This document shows, in pieces, positions 8,406 through 18,100 of a stretch of 56,717 bases of DNA. This DNA is from an uncultured Clostridia bacterium (GTDB lineage Bacteria > Bacillota > Clostridia > TANB77 > CAG-508), in NCBI GenBank assembly GCA_934149075.1, contig CAKPDR010000011.1, forward strand, positions 1 through 56,717, written 5' to 3'. The notes beneath the pieces are model-generated. The model made no database searches. It saw only the letters and a list, made by a program, of their open reading frames with translations, and had not been told where the DNA came from. Made by a program: the position numbers and the translations under genes. Every line of letters starts with the position of its first letter. Position 1 is the first letter of the stretch.

Positions 8406-11018
8406 TTAAATCCATTCACCATATTTTTTAATGTAAACTTTCTTAGCGAAGATAGCAACAAAACAATATAAAATTGGAACACCAATAATAATTGAGTAAT
8501 ATTTAAGACTAAGAGCAGTTAGACCAATAGCGGTACCTATAAATGTAAATGGTATAATCATAGCAATAATACTTAATAAAATAGATGATACATATACAGC
8601 AGTTGACGCATGACTTTGTTTAAAAGGTATTTTTGCTGTTCTAATAATATGCATACCAAGCAAGTTAGAAACTATACTGTAACAAAACCATATTGTTTGG
8701 AATACTGCTGCTTCATGTATATGAAATGTATACCATACTAAAACAAATACTATTAGGTCAAAACATGAGCTTAAAGGTCCCATGAATAACATAAAGTTTT
8801 TCAAACTTTTTACATTAAATCGCTTAGGTTTATTTAAATATTCTTCGTCCACATTATCTAAAGGTAAAGTCAATTGACCAAAATCATATAATAATCCTTC
8901 AACTAAAAGTTGGATAGGTGTTTCTGGTAAAAAAGGTAAAAGTACACTTGCAATTATAACAGACATTACTTCACCAAAATTGAAACTTGTAGCAAGTTTT
9001 ATATATTTCATTAAATTTGCATAAGTGTGACGACCTTCTTTTACACCGTCCAGTAAAACATGCAAATCTTTTTCAAGTAAGATTACATCAGCAGATTCTT
9101 TTGCAATATCAACAGCTGTGTCAACTGAAATTCCAACATCAGAATTTATAAGTGATGGACTATCATTTATTCCATCTCCCATATATCCAACTATATGTCC
9201 GTCGTCTCTTAATAACCTAACAATACGAGCTTTTTGAATAGGTGAAAGTTTTGCAAAAATATTTGTTTTTTTCAAAAGTCTTTTTACACCTAAATCAGCA
9301 AGTTTATCGATTTGTGCACCAGTAACAATTTTTCTTGATTTAATTCCAACTTTGTCACATACACATTTTGTGACTTCAACATTATCTCCAGTTAAAACAA
9401 TAACTCTGATTCCATTTTTTCCAAGTTTTTCAATAGAAGATTTTGCTGATTCTTTTGGTGGATCAAGGAAACCAATGAAACCAATAAGAACCATGTTTTT
9501 CTCATCAGAAACTCCAAATCCTGATGTTTTATCTAAGTCATTTTTCTGACATACAGCAACAACACGAAGTCCTTGTTTATTTAAGCCCTTTGCAACTTTT
9601 TTGATATTTTCTTTTATTGCATTTGTAATAGGTGAAACTGAACCTTGAAAATCTACCATTGTTGAAATATTAAGTATTTCCTCAACAGCCCCTTTTGTAA
9701 TTAATTGTGTTTTGTTTCCATCATTTACAACAACTGAAAGTCTACGCCTTGAAAAATCAAAAGGAACCTCGTCAATTTTAGTATATTTAGTTGAAAGTTC
9801 TTCTAATCCATGTTCTACACCACGATTTATAACTGCTTCATCAATGTTGCTACGTAATCCAGTTTGAAAATATGCGTTTAGAAATGCATGTTTTAGAACT
9901 CTAATATCTTCATTTCCCATAACATCAAGATATTTTTCAAGAACTATTTTATCTTCTGTTAAAGTACCAGTTTTATCTGTACATAGAATATTCATTGCAC
10001 CAAAATTTTGAATTGAATCGAGTTTTTTTACAATTGTTTTCTTCTTAGACATTCGTAAAGCACCTCTTGATAAAGTACTAGATAAAATAACAGGTAGTAG
10101 AAGTGGTGTAATACATATTGCAATTGCAACTGCAAAGGTGAAAGATATGATAATATCATGTTTCCATACATTTAGTAAAAATACAATTGGTATTAAAATT
10201 AACATGAATTTGATTAGTAGTTTACTGATATTTTCTATTCCTTTTTGAAAAGCTGTTTTTGGTTTCCCTGTTGTTAAGGTATGAGCAACTTTTCCAAAGT
10301 AAGTATTATCAGCAGTCAAAACTACTATACCTTTCGCTGAACCACTTATAACATTTGTACCCATAAAACAAATTGTATCTATATCAGAAAGACTATCAAT
10401 TTCTTCATCAATAGGTAATTCAGTATTTTCGATTTTTTTGATTGCATCAGATTCACCAGTAAGAGTTGATTGTCCAACATACAAATCTTTTGATTCTATT
10501 ATTCTAATATCAGCTGGAATCATGTCTCCTGCTGAAAGTACAACTGTATCTCCTAAAACTAAGTCCTTAAAAGGAATTTTTATTTTTTTTCCATTTCTAA
10601 TAACTGTTGCAGTGGTTGATACCAAATCTTTTAATGCTTCTGCTGCTAAATTTGAACGATATTCTGAAAAGAAATCTAAAAAAGTACTAATAGTTACTAA
10701 AACTAAAATTACAATAATGTTAGCATAATTTGGATTTTCTGCAAGATATACATCTGTGTAATTCAGAATCAATACAATACCTAATAAAATACTGTTAAAT
10801 GGTGTAATTAAACTTTTTAATAAATAATAATACCATTTTTTGGGCTTAGATTGAGTTACTTCATTATATCCGTATGTATGTATTTTTTGAGAAACTTCAT
10901 CATCTGTTAATCCTTTTTCTTTGATTTTAAATTCCGAAATGAATTCTTCTTTTGGTGTTTTGCATAGATGACCATAAATTTTATCTATGTCAACATCTTC
11001 TTTTTTTTCTTTTGCCAT
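8406..11018 (-). CDS. mgtA: P-type ATPase, magnesium-translocating (MgtA-like)
   Basis: An 870-aa P-type ATPase that probably imports Mg2+ using ATP. It has an N-terminal cation-ATPase domain, the actuator TGES motif, the phosphorylation motif DKTGTLTED, the hinge GDGINDSPSL, and about ten membrane segments. The C-terminal region with LLYDFGQLTLPLDNVD resembles the type IIIB (MgtA/MgtB) signature rather than a calcium pump. GGGAGG precedes the ATG. The leader has a hairpin and a TATAAT box but is too short for a full M-box riboswitch. Ion specificity is inferred from family resemblance. Confidence 0.85.
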   Translation of the reverse strand: MAKEKKEDVDIDKIYGHLCKTPKEEFISEFKIKEKGLTDDEVSQKIHTYGYNEVTQSKPKKWYYYLLKSLITPFNSILLGIVLILNYTDVYLAENPNYANIIVILVLVTISTFLDFFSEYRSNLAAEALKDLVSTTATVIRNGKKIKIPFKDLVLGDTVVLSAGDMIPADIRIIESKDLYVGQSTLTGESDAIKKIENTELPIDEEIDSLSDIDTICFMGTNVISGSAKGIVVLTADNTYFGKVAHTLTTGKPKTAFQKGIENISKLLIKFMLILIPIVFLLNVWKHDIIISFTFAVAIAICITPLLLPVILSSTLSRGALRMSKKKTIVKKLDSIQNFGAMNILCTDKTGTLTEDKIVLEKYLDVMGNEDIRVLKHAFLNAYFQTGLRSNIDEAVINRGVEHGLEELSTKYTKIDEVPFDFSRRRLSVVVNDGNKTQLITKGAVEEILNISTMVDFQGSVSPITNAIKENIKKVAKGLNKQGLRVVAVCQKNDLDKTSGFGVSDEKNMVLIGFIGFLDPPKESAKSSIEKLGKNGIRVIVLTGDNVEVTKCVCDKVGIKSRKIVTGAQIDKLADLGVKRLLKKTNIFAKLSPIQKARIVRLLRDDGHIVGYMGDGINDSPSLINSDVGISVDTAVDIAKESADVILLEKDLHVLLDGVKEGRHTYANLMKYIKLATSFNFGEVMSVIIASVLLPFLPETPIQLLVEGLLYDFGQLTLPLDNVDEEYLNKPKRFNVKSLKNFMLFMGPLSSCFDLIVFVLVWYTFHIHEAAVFQTIWFCYSIVSNLLGMHIIRTAKIPFKQSHASTAVYVSSILLSIIAMIIPFTFIGTAIGLTALSLKYYSIIIGVPILYCFVAIFAKKVYIKKYGEWI

Positions 11019-11048
11019 TTTTGTTACCTCCCTTTTGAGCGTGTAGGT

Positions 11049-11091
11049 TAAGTTTTTGACCCGAACTTACTATGCTTCTTTTCTTATTATA
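11049..11091 (-). promoter_or_regulatory. candidate mgtA promoter -10 and leader hairpin
   Basis: On the minus strand a TATAAT box (11091-11086) is followed by a TAAGTT/AACTTA hairpin with a 9-nt loop (11069-11049), about 30 nt before the mgtA ATG. No good -35 box was found. Confidence 0.35.
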
Positions 11092-11214
11092 TCTTTTTTT
11101 GTTTATTTTAAACATATTTATAATAACACTTTAATTTTAATAATTCAAGAAAAATTAAGATAATATTTTTATAAGCTGTACTTAGTTGTTTAAAAATTGA
11201 ATGTTTTACATAAA

Positions 11215-11243
11215 TTGACTTTTGATTACAAATATGTTAAAAT
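11215..11243 (+). promoter_or_regulatory. promoter of the 11317 orphan gene
   Basis: TTGACT (11215-11220), 17-nt spacer, TAAAAT (11238-11243). Confidence 0.65.
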
Positions 11244-11316
11244 AAAAAAGATTCCATTATATATGGAGAGTATTTGAAACTATTAATTAAAATAATGTAG
11301 AAAAGAGGAAAAAAAT

Positions 11317-12051
11317 ATGGCTAAAATTCCAGACAATGTTGAAGAGTTATTAAAACGGACAGAAACAGTTTTAATAAAGAATTGGAAATGTGAAATTGGA
11401 TTGGCTGAAACTAGGTATAATGAAGCTATTTACTTAAAATTTCAGGAATTTAAAAACAAAATTGACAATGGTACCAGTATATATTTATTAAAACTTGAAA
11501 ATGGTGATTGGAAGTCTAAAATTGAATTTATTTATGAAATCAAAAAGTATTGGAATGAAATTTCAGGTCAGGATATAACGATAATTAAAAGTAAGGTATA
11601 TAAGTCAATGGATCTTGAGAGAAAAATAGCAAAATTAATGGAAAACGCAGAAACTAGACAAGAAGCACAGCATCTTTTAAAATTTATAAAAAATTGCAGA
11701 GACTCTTGTTGGGGGCAAATGGACGAAGATGCAGATACTAAAATTTTTAGACTTGTAACATCACAAAATGAATTTTCTCAAATTTTAAATTCTAAGGATG
11801 TTCTGAATATCACGCCCAAAAAAGAAAATTCATGGATACAGTATAAACAGATACAAATAGCAATGCATTATGAGCATGTTGATGAAAAAATGTATATAGC
11901 AAAAGGATTGTATGACGAATATAAAGAATTTTGCAAAGAATTCCAGAAAATGTGGGATGAAAATCCTGGAGCCTATAAATCAGATATAAAGGCTTTTAAT
12001 TTATGGAATAACGTAAAAAATACAGCAACTTATTATATCTACATTAGATAG
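11317..12051 (+). CDS. hypothetical protein, 244 aa
   Basis: No family recognised. The protein is soluble, Lys/Glu-rich and mostly helical, with no signal peptide or membrane segment. Tryptophans are unusually frequent (seven, for example NWKCEIG, CRDSCWGQMDED, MWDENPGAY). AGAGGAA lies before the ATG. It is a free-standing unit with its own promoter (11215) and terminator (12064). It contains a CGG codon (11356), a codon I did not find in frame in the core genes, which hints at a different origin. Confidence 0.65.
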   Translation: MAKIPDNVEELLKRTETVLIKNWKCEIGLAETRYNEAIYLKFQEFKNKIDNGTSIYLLKLENGDWKSKIEFIYEIKKYWNEISGQDITIIKSKVYKSMDLERKIAKLMENAETRQEAQHLLKFIKNCRDSCWGQMDEDADTKIFRLVTSQNEFSQILNSKDVLNITPKKENSWIQYKQIQIAMHYEHVDEKMYIAKGLYDEYKEFCKEFQKMWDENPGAYKSDIKAFNLWNNVKNTATYYIYIR

Positions 12052-12063
12052 TTAGTAATTAAA

Positions 12064-12099
12064 AAACCCTTACAGCAATATGTAGGGGTTTCTTTTTTA
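12064..12099 (+). terminator. terminator of the 11317 gene
   Basis: AAACCCTTACA (12064-12074) pairs with TGTAGGGGTTT (12081-12091), followed by CTTTTTTAT. Confidence 0.8.
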
Positions 12100-12136
12100 T
12101 AATTTATCAGTTATACATAAAAATTACCATAAACAC

Positions 12137-12165
12137 TTGATTTTTACAAAAAAGTATAGTACAAT
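12137..12165 (+). promoter_or_regulatory. promoter of rpsO
   Basis: TTGATT (12137-12142), 17-nt spacer, TACAAT (12160-12165). It gives a leader of about 90 nt. Confidence 0.65.
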
Positions 12166-12206
12166 AATGATATTAAAAAATATTCCTTTAACTTAGCGCA
12201 ATAAAA

Positions 12207-12257
12207 AACACCTATTATTGTGGCTCGGTATAAGGAGAAATAGAAATAGGAGGTGTT
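12207..12257 (+). promoter_or_regulatory. rpsO leader structure that can mask the ribosome binding site
   Basis: AACACCT (12207-12213) can pair with AGGTGTT (12251-12257), and the overlapping CCTATT (12211-12216) can pair with AATAGG (12245-12250). Both pairings cover the AGGAGG site of rpsO. S15 is known to repress its own translation through leader structures that differ between bacterial groups, so S15 binding here is a reasonable inference. Confidence 0.55.
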
Positions 12258-12260
12258 ATT

Positions 12261-12524
12261 ATGACAGTAGAAAGAAAACAAGAAATCATTAATCAATATA
12301 GAAGAGATGAAAAAGACACAGGATCATCAGAAGTACAAATCGCTCTTTTAACAGAAAGAATTAATGAATTAACAGAGCATTTAAAAGTTCATAAAAAAGA
12401 CAACCATTCAAGAAGAGGTCTTTTAAAAATGGTTGGAAAAAGAAGAAATTTATTAAACTACTTAGCTAAAAAAGATGAAGCAACATATAAAGAACTAATT
12501 CAAAAATTAGGACTAAGAAAATAG
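12261..12524 (+). CDS. rpsO: 30S ribosomal protein S15
   Basis: An 87-aa protein matching S15 over its full length, including the DTGSSEVQIALLTERI motif, the LTEHLKVHKKDNHSRRGL segment that contacts 16S rRNA, and the LVGKRRNLLNYL-like C-terminal helix. S15 is a primary binder of the central domain of the small subunit. It is followed by pnp, the common rpsO-pnp order. A very strong ribosome binding site lies in a fold-back leader (12207-12257). Confidence 0.97.
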   Translation: MTVERKQEIINQYRRDEKDTGSSEVQIALLTERINELTEHLKVHKKDNHSRRGLLKMVGKRRNLLNYLAKKDEATYKELIQKLGLRK

Positions 12525-12541
12525 TTGATAAGTTGTAAGGG

Positions 12542-12569
12542 GGAGGCATTTGCAACAAGCAATGCCTCC
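12542..12569 (+). terminator. hairpin between rpsO and pnp
   Basis: GGAGGCATT (12542-12550) pairs with AATGCCTCC (12561-12569). Only TTATT follows, so it may be a leaky terminator or an RNA-processing hairpin like the one between these genes in E. coli. Confidence 0.5.
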
Positions 12570-12795
12570 TTATTAGGTAAACTAGGATTAGAAAAGTAGC
12601 TTGTATAATGTCCTAGATAAAAGGCATATATTTAAAAAAGAAAAATGTTATAAATATTGCAAGTTGAAAGATATTTAAGATATTATAGAGGTTACAATCT
12701 AATATGGTTTACCGAAATATAGGTGTAGAAATAAAGATAATAGTTTTGGATACAATAATTGAATAGAAATTAGAACCAAAATGGAAGGAGTAAAT

Positions 12796-14991
12796 ATGTT
12801 TAAAAGTTATGAAACAGAACTAGCAGGAAGAAAGCTAGTAATAGAAACAGGTAAATTATGTGGATTATCAAATGGAAGTGTAGTTGTAAAATATGGAGAC
12901 ACAGTTGTAATGGTAAATGTTACAGCATCAAAAGAACCAAGAGAAGGAATAGATTTTTTCCCACTATCAGTAGATTATGAAGAAAAATTATATTCAGTAG
13001 GAAAAATACCAGGTTCATTTATAAAAAGAGAAGGAAAACCAAGTGACAAAGCAATATTAACATCAAGAGCAATTGATAGACCTTTAAGACCACTATTTCC
13101 AAAAGATTTCAGAAATGATGTAGTAGTTGTTGCAACAGTATTATGTGTTGAACAAGACAATTCACCAGAAATTGCTGCAATGATAGGAGCTTCAGCTGCG
13201 CTATCTATTTCAGATATACCATTTGGAGGACCAACAGCAGCAGTAAATGTAGGTTTAGTACATGGAGAGATTGTTATAAATCCAACAGAAGAGCAAAGAA
13301 AAGTTAGTGATTTAACATTAACAGTAGCAGGAACTGTTGACAAAGTTGCAATGATTGAAGCTGGAGCAAATGAAGTTCCAGATGATGTAATGCTAGAAGC
13401 TATCAAAAAAGGACATGCAGAAATTGCAAAAATTTGTGAATTTATTCAAAAAATGAAAGATGAAATTGGAAAGCCAAAATTTGAATATAAATCATTTGCA
13501 GTAGATCATGATTTATATGAATTTATGGAACAAAACTTTACAGAAAAAATGAAAACAGCTGTACAAGAAGTTGATAAAGATACAAGAGACAACAATGTAG
13601 CAGAATTATCAGAAGAAATTACAGCAGCTGTTGCAGAAAAATTAGGAGAAGAAGCAGCAACAGAAAGAGCACAAGAAATTGGAGAATCAATTTATAAATT
13701 AGAAAAAAAATGTGTTAGAGATATGATTTTCTATGAACATAAAAGAGTTGATGGAAGAGCAATTGATGAAATTAGACCATTATCATGTGAAGTAGGTTTA
13801 TTACCTCGTACACATGGAAGTGCATTATTTACAAGAGGACAAACTCAAGTTATGTCAATTGTAACACTTGGAATGTCAAGTGAAGCACAAGAATTAGATG
13901 GAATAGATACAGAAACAGAAAAAAGATATATGCATCAATATAATTTCCCAGCATATAGTGTTGGTGAAGCAAGACCATCAAGAGGACCAGGAAGAAGAGA
14001 AATAGGACATGGTGCATTAGCTGAAAAAGCATTAGTACCAGTACTTCCATCAAAAGAAGAATTTCCTTATGCTATAAGAGTTGTATCAGAAGTATTATCT
14101 TCAAATGGTTCAACATCACAAGCAAGTATATGTGGAAGCACATTGTCATTAATGGATGCAGGTGTTCCAATTAAAAGACCAGTAGCTGGAATTTCTACAG
14201 GTTTAGTAACAAATCCAGAAAATCCAGATGATTATGTAATGCTAACAGATATTCAAGGATTAGAAGATTTCTTCGGAGATATGGACTTCAAAGTTGGCGG
14301 AACAGAAAAAGGTATTACAGCAATTCAAGTTGATATCAAAGTTGATGGATTATCATATAAAATAATTGAAGAAGCTTTTGCTAGAACAAGAAAAGCAAGA
14401 CAATATATTTTAGATGATATAATGAAACCTGTTATATCTGAACCAAGAGCAGAACTTTCAAAATATGCACCACAAATAGTTTCAACAAAAATCAAAGTTG
14501 AAAAAATCAAAGATGTAATCGGTAAAGGTGGAGAAACTATTAATAAAATAATTGATGCAACAGGAGTTAAAATTGACATTGAAGAAGATGGACAAGTTAT
14601 GATTTATTCAGCAGACCAAGAAAAAGCATATCAAGCATTAGATATGATAGAAGATATTGTTAGAGAATTTGAAGTTGGACAAATCTATTATGGAACAGTT
14701 GTAAGAACAACTTCATTTGGAGCATTTGTTGATATTGGCGGAGGAAAAGAAGGTCTTGTTCATATTTCTAAAATAGCTAATGAAAGAGTTAAAAATGTTA
14801 CAGACTATGTAAAAGAAGGAGATAAAGTTCCTGTTAAAGTTATTGGAATTGATGATCAAGGTAAAATCAATCTTACTATGAAAGACCTTGTTGAACGTAA
14901 AGTTGAAGAAGAAATCGAAGAAAAAATTACAGGGGATAGCGAAGATTCAAATAATGATGTAACAACAGATGAAACAAGTGAAAATGAATAA
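12796..14991 (+). CDS. pnp: polyribonucleotide nucleotidyltransferase (PNPase)
   Basis: A 731-aa 3'-5' phosphorolytic exoribonuclease that forms a homotrimer. Two RNase PH domains (about residues 10-220 and 310-520) flank an alpha-helical linker. A KH domain (VIGKGGETINKII near 575) and an S1 domain (about 620-690, GTVVRTTSFGAFVDIGGGKEG) follow, then an acidic Glu/Asp/Asn/Thr tail. The frame opens at 12781, but the ATG at 12796 has GGAAGGAG six nt upstream and gives the usual MFKSYETELAGRKL start. It lies downstream of rpsO across a 271-nt gap with one hairpin and no obvious promoter. Confidence 0.97.
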   Translation: MFKSYETELAGRKLVIETGKLCGLSNGSVVVKYGDTVVMVNVTASKEPREGIDFFPLSVDYEEKLYSVGKIPGSFIKREGKPSDKAILTSRAIDRPLRPLFPKDFRNDVVVVATVLCVEQDNSPEIAAMIGASAALSISDIPFGGPTAAVNVGLVHGEIVINPTEEQRKVSDLTLTVAGTVDKVAMIEAGANEVPDDVMLEAIKKGHAEIAKICEFIQKMKDEIGKPKFEYKSFAVDHDLYEFMEQNFTEKMKTAVQEVDKDTRDNNVAELSEEITAAVAEKLGEEAATERAQEIGESIYKLEKKCVRDMIFYEHKRVDGRAIDEIRPLSCEVGLLPRTHGSALFTRGQTQVMSIVTLGMSSEAQELDGIDTETEKRYMHQYNFPAYSVGEARPSRGPGRREIGHGALAEKALVPVLPSKEEFPYAIRVVSEVLSSNGSTSQASICGSTLSLMDAGVPIKRPVAGISTGLVTNPENPDDYVMLTDIQGLEDFFGDMDFKVGGTEKGITAIQVDIKVDGLSYKIIEEAFARTRKARQYILDDIMKPVISEPRAELSKYAPQIVSTKIKVEKIKDVIGKGGETINKIIDATGVKIDIEEDGQVMIYSADQEKAYQALDMIEDIVREFEVGQIYYGTVVRTTSFGAFVDIGGGKEGLVHISKIANERVKNVTDYVKEGDKVPVKVIGIDDQGKINLTMKDLVERKVEEEIEEKITGDSEDSNNDVTTDETSENE

Positions 14992-14997
14992 AATAAG

Positions 14998-15036
14998 TCC
15001 CTAAGGCATGATGGTTTCATGTCAAGGGGATTTTTT
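14998..15036 (+). terminator. terminator of pnp
   Basis: TCCCT..GGCATGA pairs with TTCATGTC.AGGGGA around a short loop, followed by six T. Confidence 0.75.
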
Positions 15037-15112
15037 AATTAGTTGGAAAATTATAAATTTGTCAAGGAAAATTTAATTCTTTTCCGACTATAAGAAAGAA
15101 AAGAGGTCAAAC

Positions 15113-18100
15113 ATGGCAAATGAAGTAAAATGGACAGAAGAGCAAAAACAAGCAATATATGAAAAAGGAAGTAATATACTAGTAGCAGCAGCAGCAGGTA
15201 GTGGAAAAACAGCAGTATTAGTAGAAAGAATAATAAATAAAATAATAAACGAAAACATTGATATAGACAAGTTATTAGTAGTAACGTTTACAAATGCTGC
15301 AGCATCTGAAATGAGAGAAAGAGTATTAGATGCTATATACAAAAAAATAGATGAAAATCCAGAAGATGAAAGACTACAAAGACAAGTCACACTATTAAAT
15401 AAAGCAAGTATATGTACAATAGATTCATTTTGTTTAGATGTAGTAAGAAATAACTTTTTTGAAATAGACATTTCTCAAAATTTTAGAATTGGAGACACAA
15501 CAGAAATAGAAATTTTGAAACAAGATGTATTAGAAGATTTATTTGAAGAAAAATATGAGGCAGAAGATAAAGACTTCGAAAAATTAATAAATACATATAC
15601 TAGCTATAAAGATGACACACCATTAAAAGAATTGATTTTAAAAATTTATACATATATTCAAAGTAATCCATTTCCAGAAAAATGGCTACATGAAAAAATT
15701 GAAATGTTTAATCTATCAGAAAAATTAGACCAAGATTTTGCAAAAACAATTTGGGGCAAATTATTATTAAAACAAGTAGATGAAATCTTGCAAGAAGGAA
15801 TCATCAAATTAGAAGCCGAAAAGTCTAATCTAGCTCAATATGATGAATTGCAAAAATATTTTTTAATAATAAATGATGATATAGAACAACTAGAAATGTT
15901 AAAATCTAATTTAGACTCATGGGATAAAGCATATACAATAGCTTCAAGTATCAAATTTAAAACATGGTCAGCAGACAAGAAAATTACACTTGAAGCAAAA
16001 GATATTGCAAAAGTTACAAGAGATTTAGTGAAAGAAAGTCTAAAAAAAGTATTAAACAAAATATTAATATTTGATTCAAAAGAAGCAAATGAAGATATAA
16101 ATGATATGTATGAAGTTTTAACTAAATTAGAAAAAATAATAATAGAATTTGGAGAAAAATTTGCAAAAAGAAAAAAAGACAAAAATGTTGTAGACTTTAG
16201 TGATGTGGAACATTTTGCGTTAAAAATTTTATTAAAAGAAGAAAAAGGAGAAGTAAAACCATCAGAAATAGCCAAAAAATATCAAGAAAAATTTGAAGAA
16301 ATTGCAATAGATGAATATCAAGACAGTAACTTAGTACAAGAATATATATTAACATCAATATCAAGAGGAAACAATATTTTCATGGTAGGAGATGTAAAAC
16401 AAAGTATATATAAATTTAGACAAGCAAGGCCTGATTTATTTTTAGGAAAATATAAAACATATAAAACAAAATATTATAAAACAGAAAATGATGATTTAAA
16501 AATTCAATTATTTAGGAACTTTAGAAGTAGAAGAGAAGTATTAGACTTTTCAAACATGATTTTTGCAAGCATCATGACTGAGGAACTTGGAGAATTAAAT
16601 TACACAATAGAAGAATATTTGAATTTAGGCGCAAGCTATGAAGATACAAATCAAGATTTGAGAGCTGAAATTGACATATTAAATGTTGACGAAATTGCAG
16701 AAGAAGATATTGAAAGTGATTCAGCCAATAGTGAGACAGATGATTTAGAAGAAAAAGAAAGAATTGAAAATATCGAATTAGAAGCAAAATTTGTGGCAAA
16801 AAGAATACAGCAATTGATATCTAATAAATTTCAAGTATATGATGCTAAAAAGAAAGAAAAAAGAGATATTAAATATAAAGACATAGTAGTTTTATTAAGA
16901 TCAACAAAAGAGCCAGCACCTATATTTGAAAAAGAGATTCTAAATCTAGGAATGCCAGTATTTAGTGATTCATCATCAGAATATTTAGAAAGCATAGAAA
17001 TTCAAACAATAATGAGTTTATTAAAAATAATAGACAATCCAATGCAAGAAATACCTCTTGTAGCAGTTATGAGGTCAATGATAGGTGGATTTACAGATAA
17101 TGAATTAGTTGAAATACGATTAAGTGACAAATATGACAATTTTTATAATACAATTTTAAAAGCCAAAAAAGATGTTAATACTAATTTACGAAAAAAGATC
17201 GAAATGTTTTTAGAAAATCTTGAAAAATGGAGAAAAGAGCAAGAATATTTAAGTTTAGATGAATTAATATGGAAAATCTACAATGACACAGGATATTATA
17301 ATTATGTAGGTCTTATGACAAATGGAGAATTAAGACAAGCAAATTTAAAAATGCTATTTGAGAGAGCAAAACAATGTGAAACTATCAGTTTTAAAGGATT
17401 ATTTAATTTTATAAATTATATAAACAAAATCAAAACAAGTAGTAAAGACATGGATTCTGCCAAAGTAATTGGAGAAAATGAAAATGTAATTAGAATAATG
17501 AGTATTCATAAGAGTAAAGGTCTTGAATTTCCAGTAGTATTTTTGTCAGGAACAGGAAAACAATTCAATATGCAAGATTTGAATAATAAAATTTTGCTAC
17601 ATCCTGAAATTGGAATTGGAGTTAAATACATAGATTATGATAGACAAATAGAATATGATACACTTTCAAAACAAGCTATGAAAAATCAAATAATGATAGA
17701 AACTTTATCAGAAGAAATGAGAGTACTATATGTAGCATTAACAAGAGCAAAGGAAAAATTGATAATAACAGGATATTCAACAAGTGATAAACAAAAAGAA
17801 ATAGATGAAATTATATATAAATATGATAAATTAAATCCTATTATATTGAAAAAATATAAGTCTTATTTAGATTGGATAAAATTAGTTTATGTATATCATC
17901 AAGAAGAGATGGAAAAGCTTGCAACAATACAAACATATAATAAAGATGAAGTATTTAAAATGTGTGACTCAAAAGATGATGCTGAAGATATTGATATGAA
18001 AGATGCGAAGGCTGAGCAAATAATGAAAAAGATGTCTGAATTTAAAATAGATAAAGAAGAACAAAAGAAGATTTCTAAACTTTTAGAATATGAGTATAAA

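Noticed and set aside
11019..11100. M-box (magnesium) riboswitch before mgtA
   Set aside because: The leader between the TATAAT box and the ATG is only about 65 nt with one small hairpin, too short for the M-box fold and with no recognisable core.
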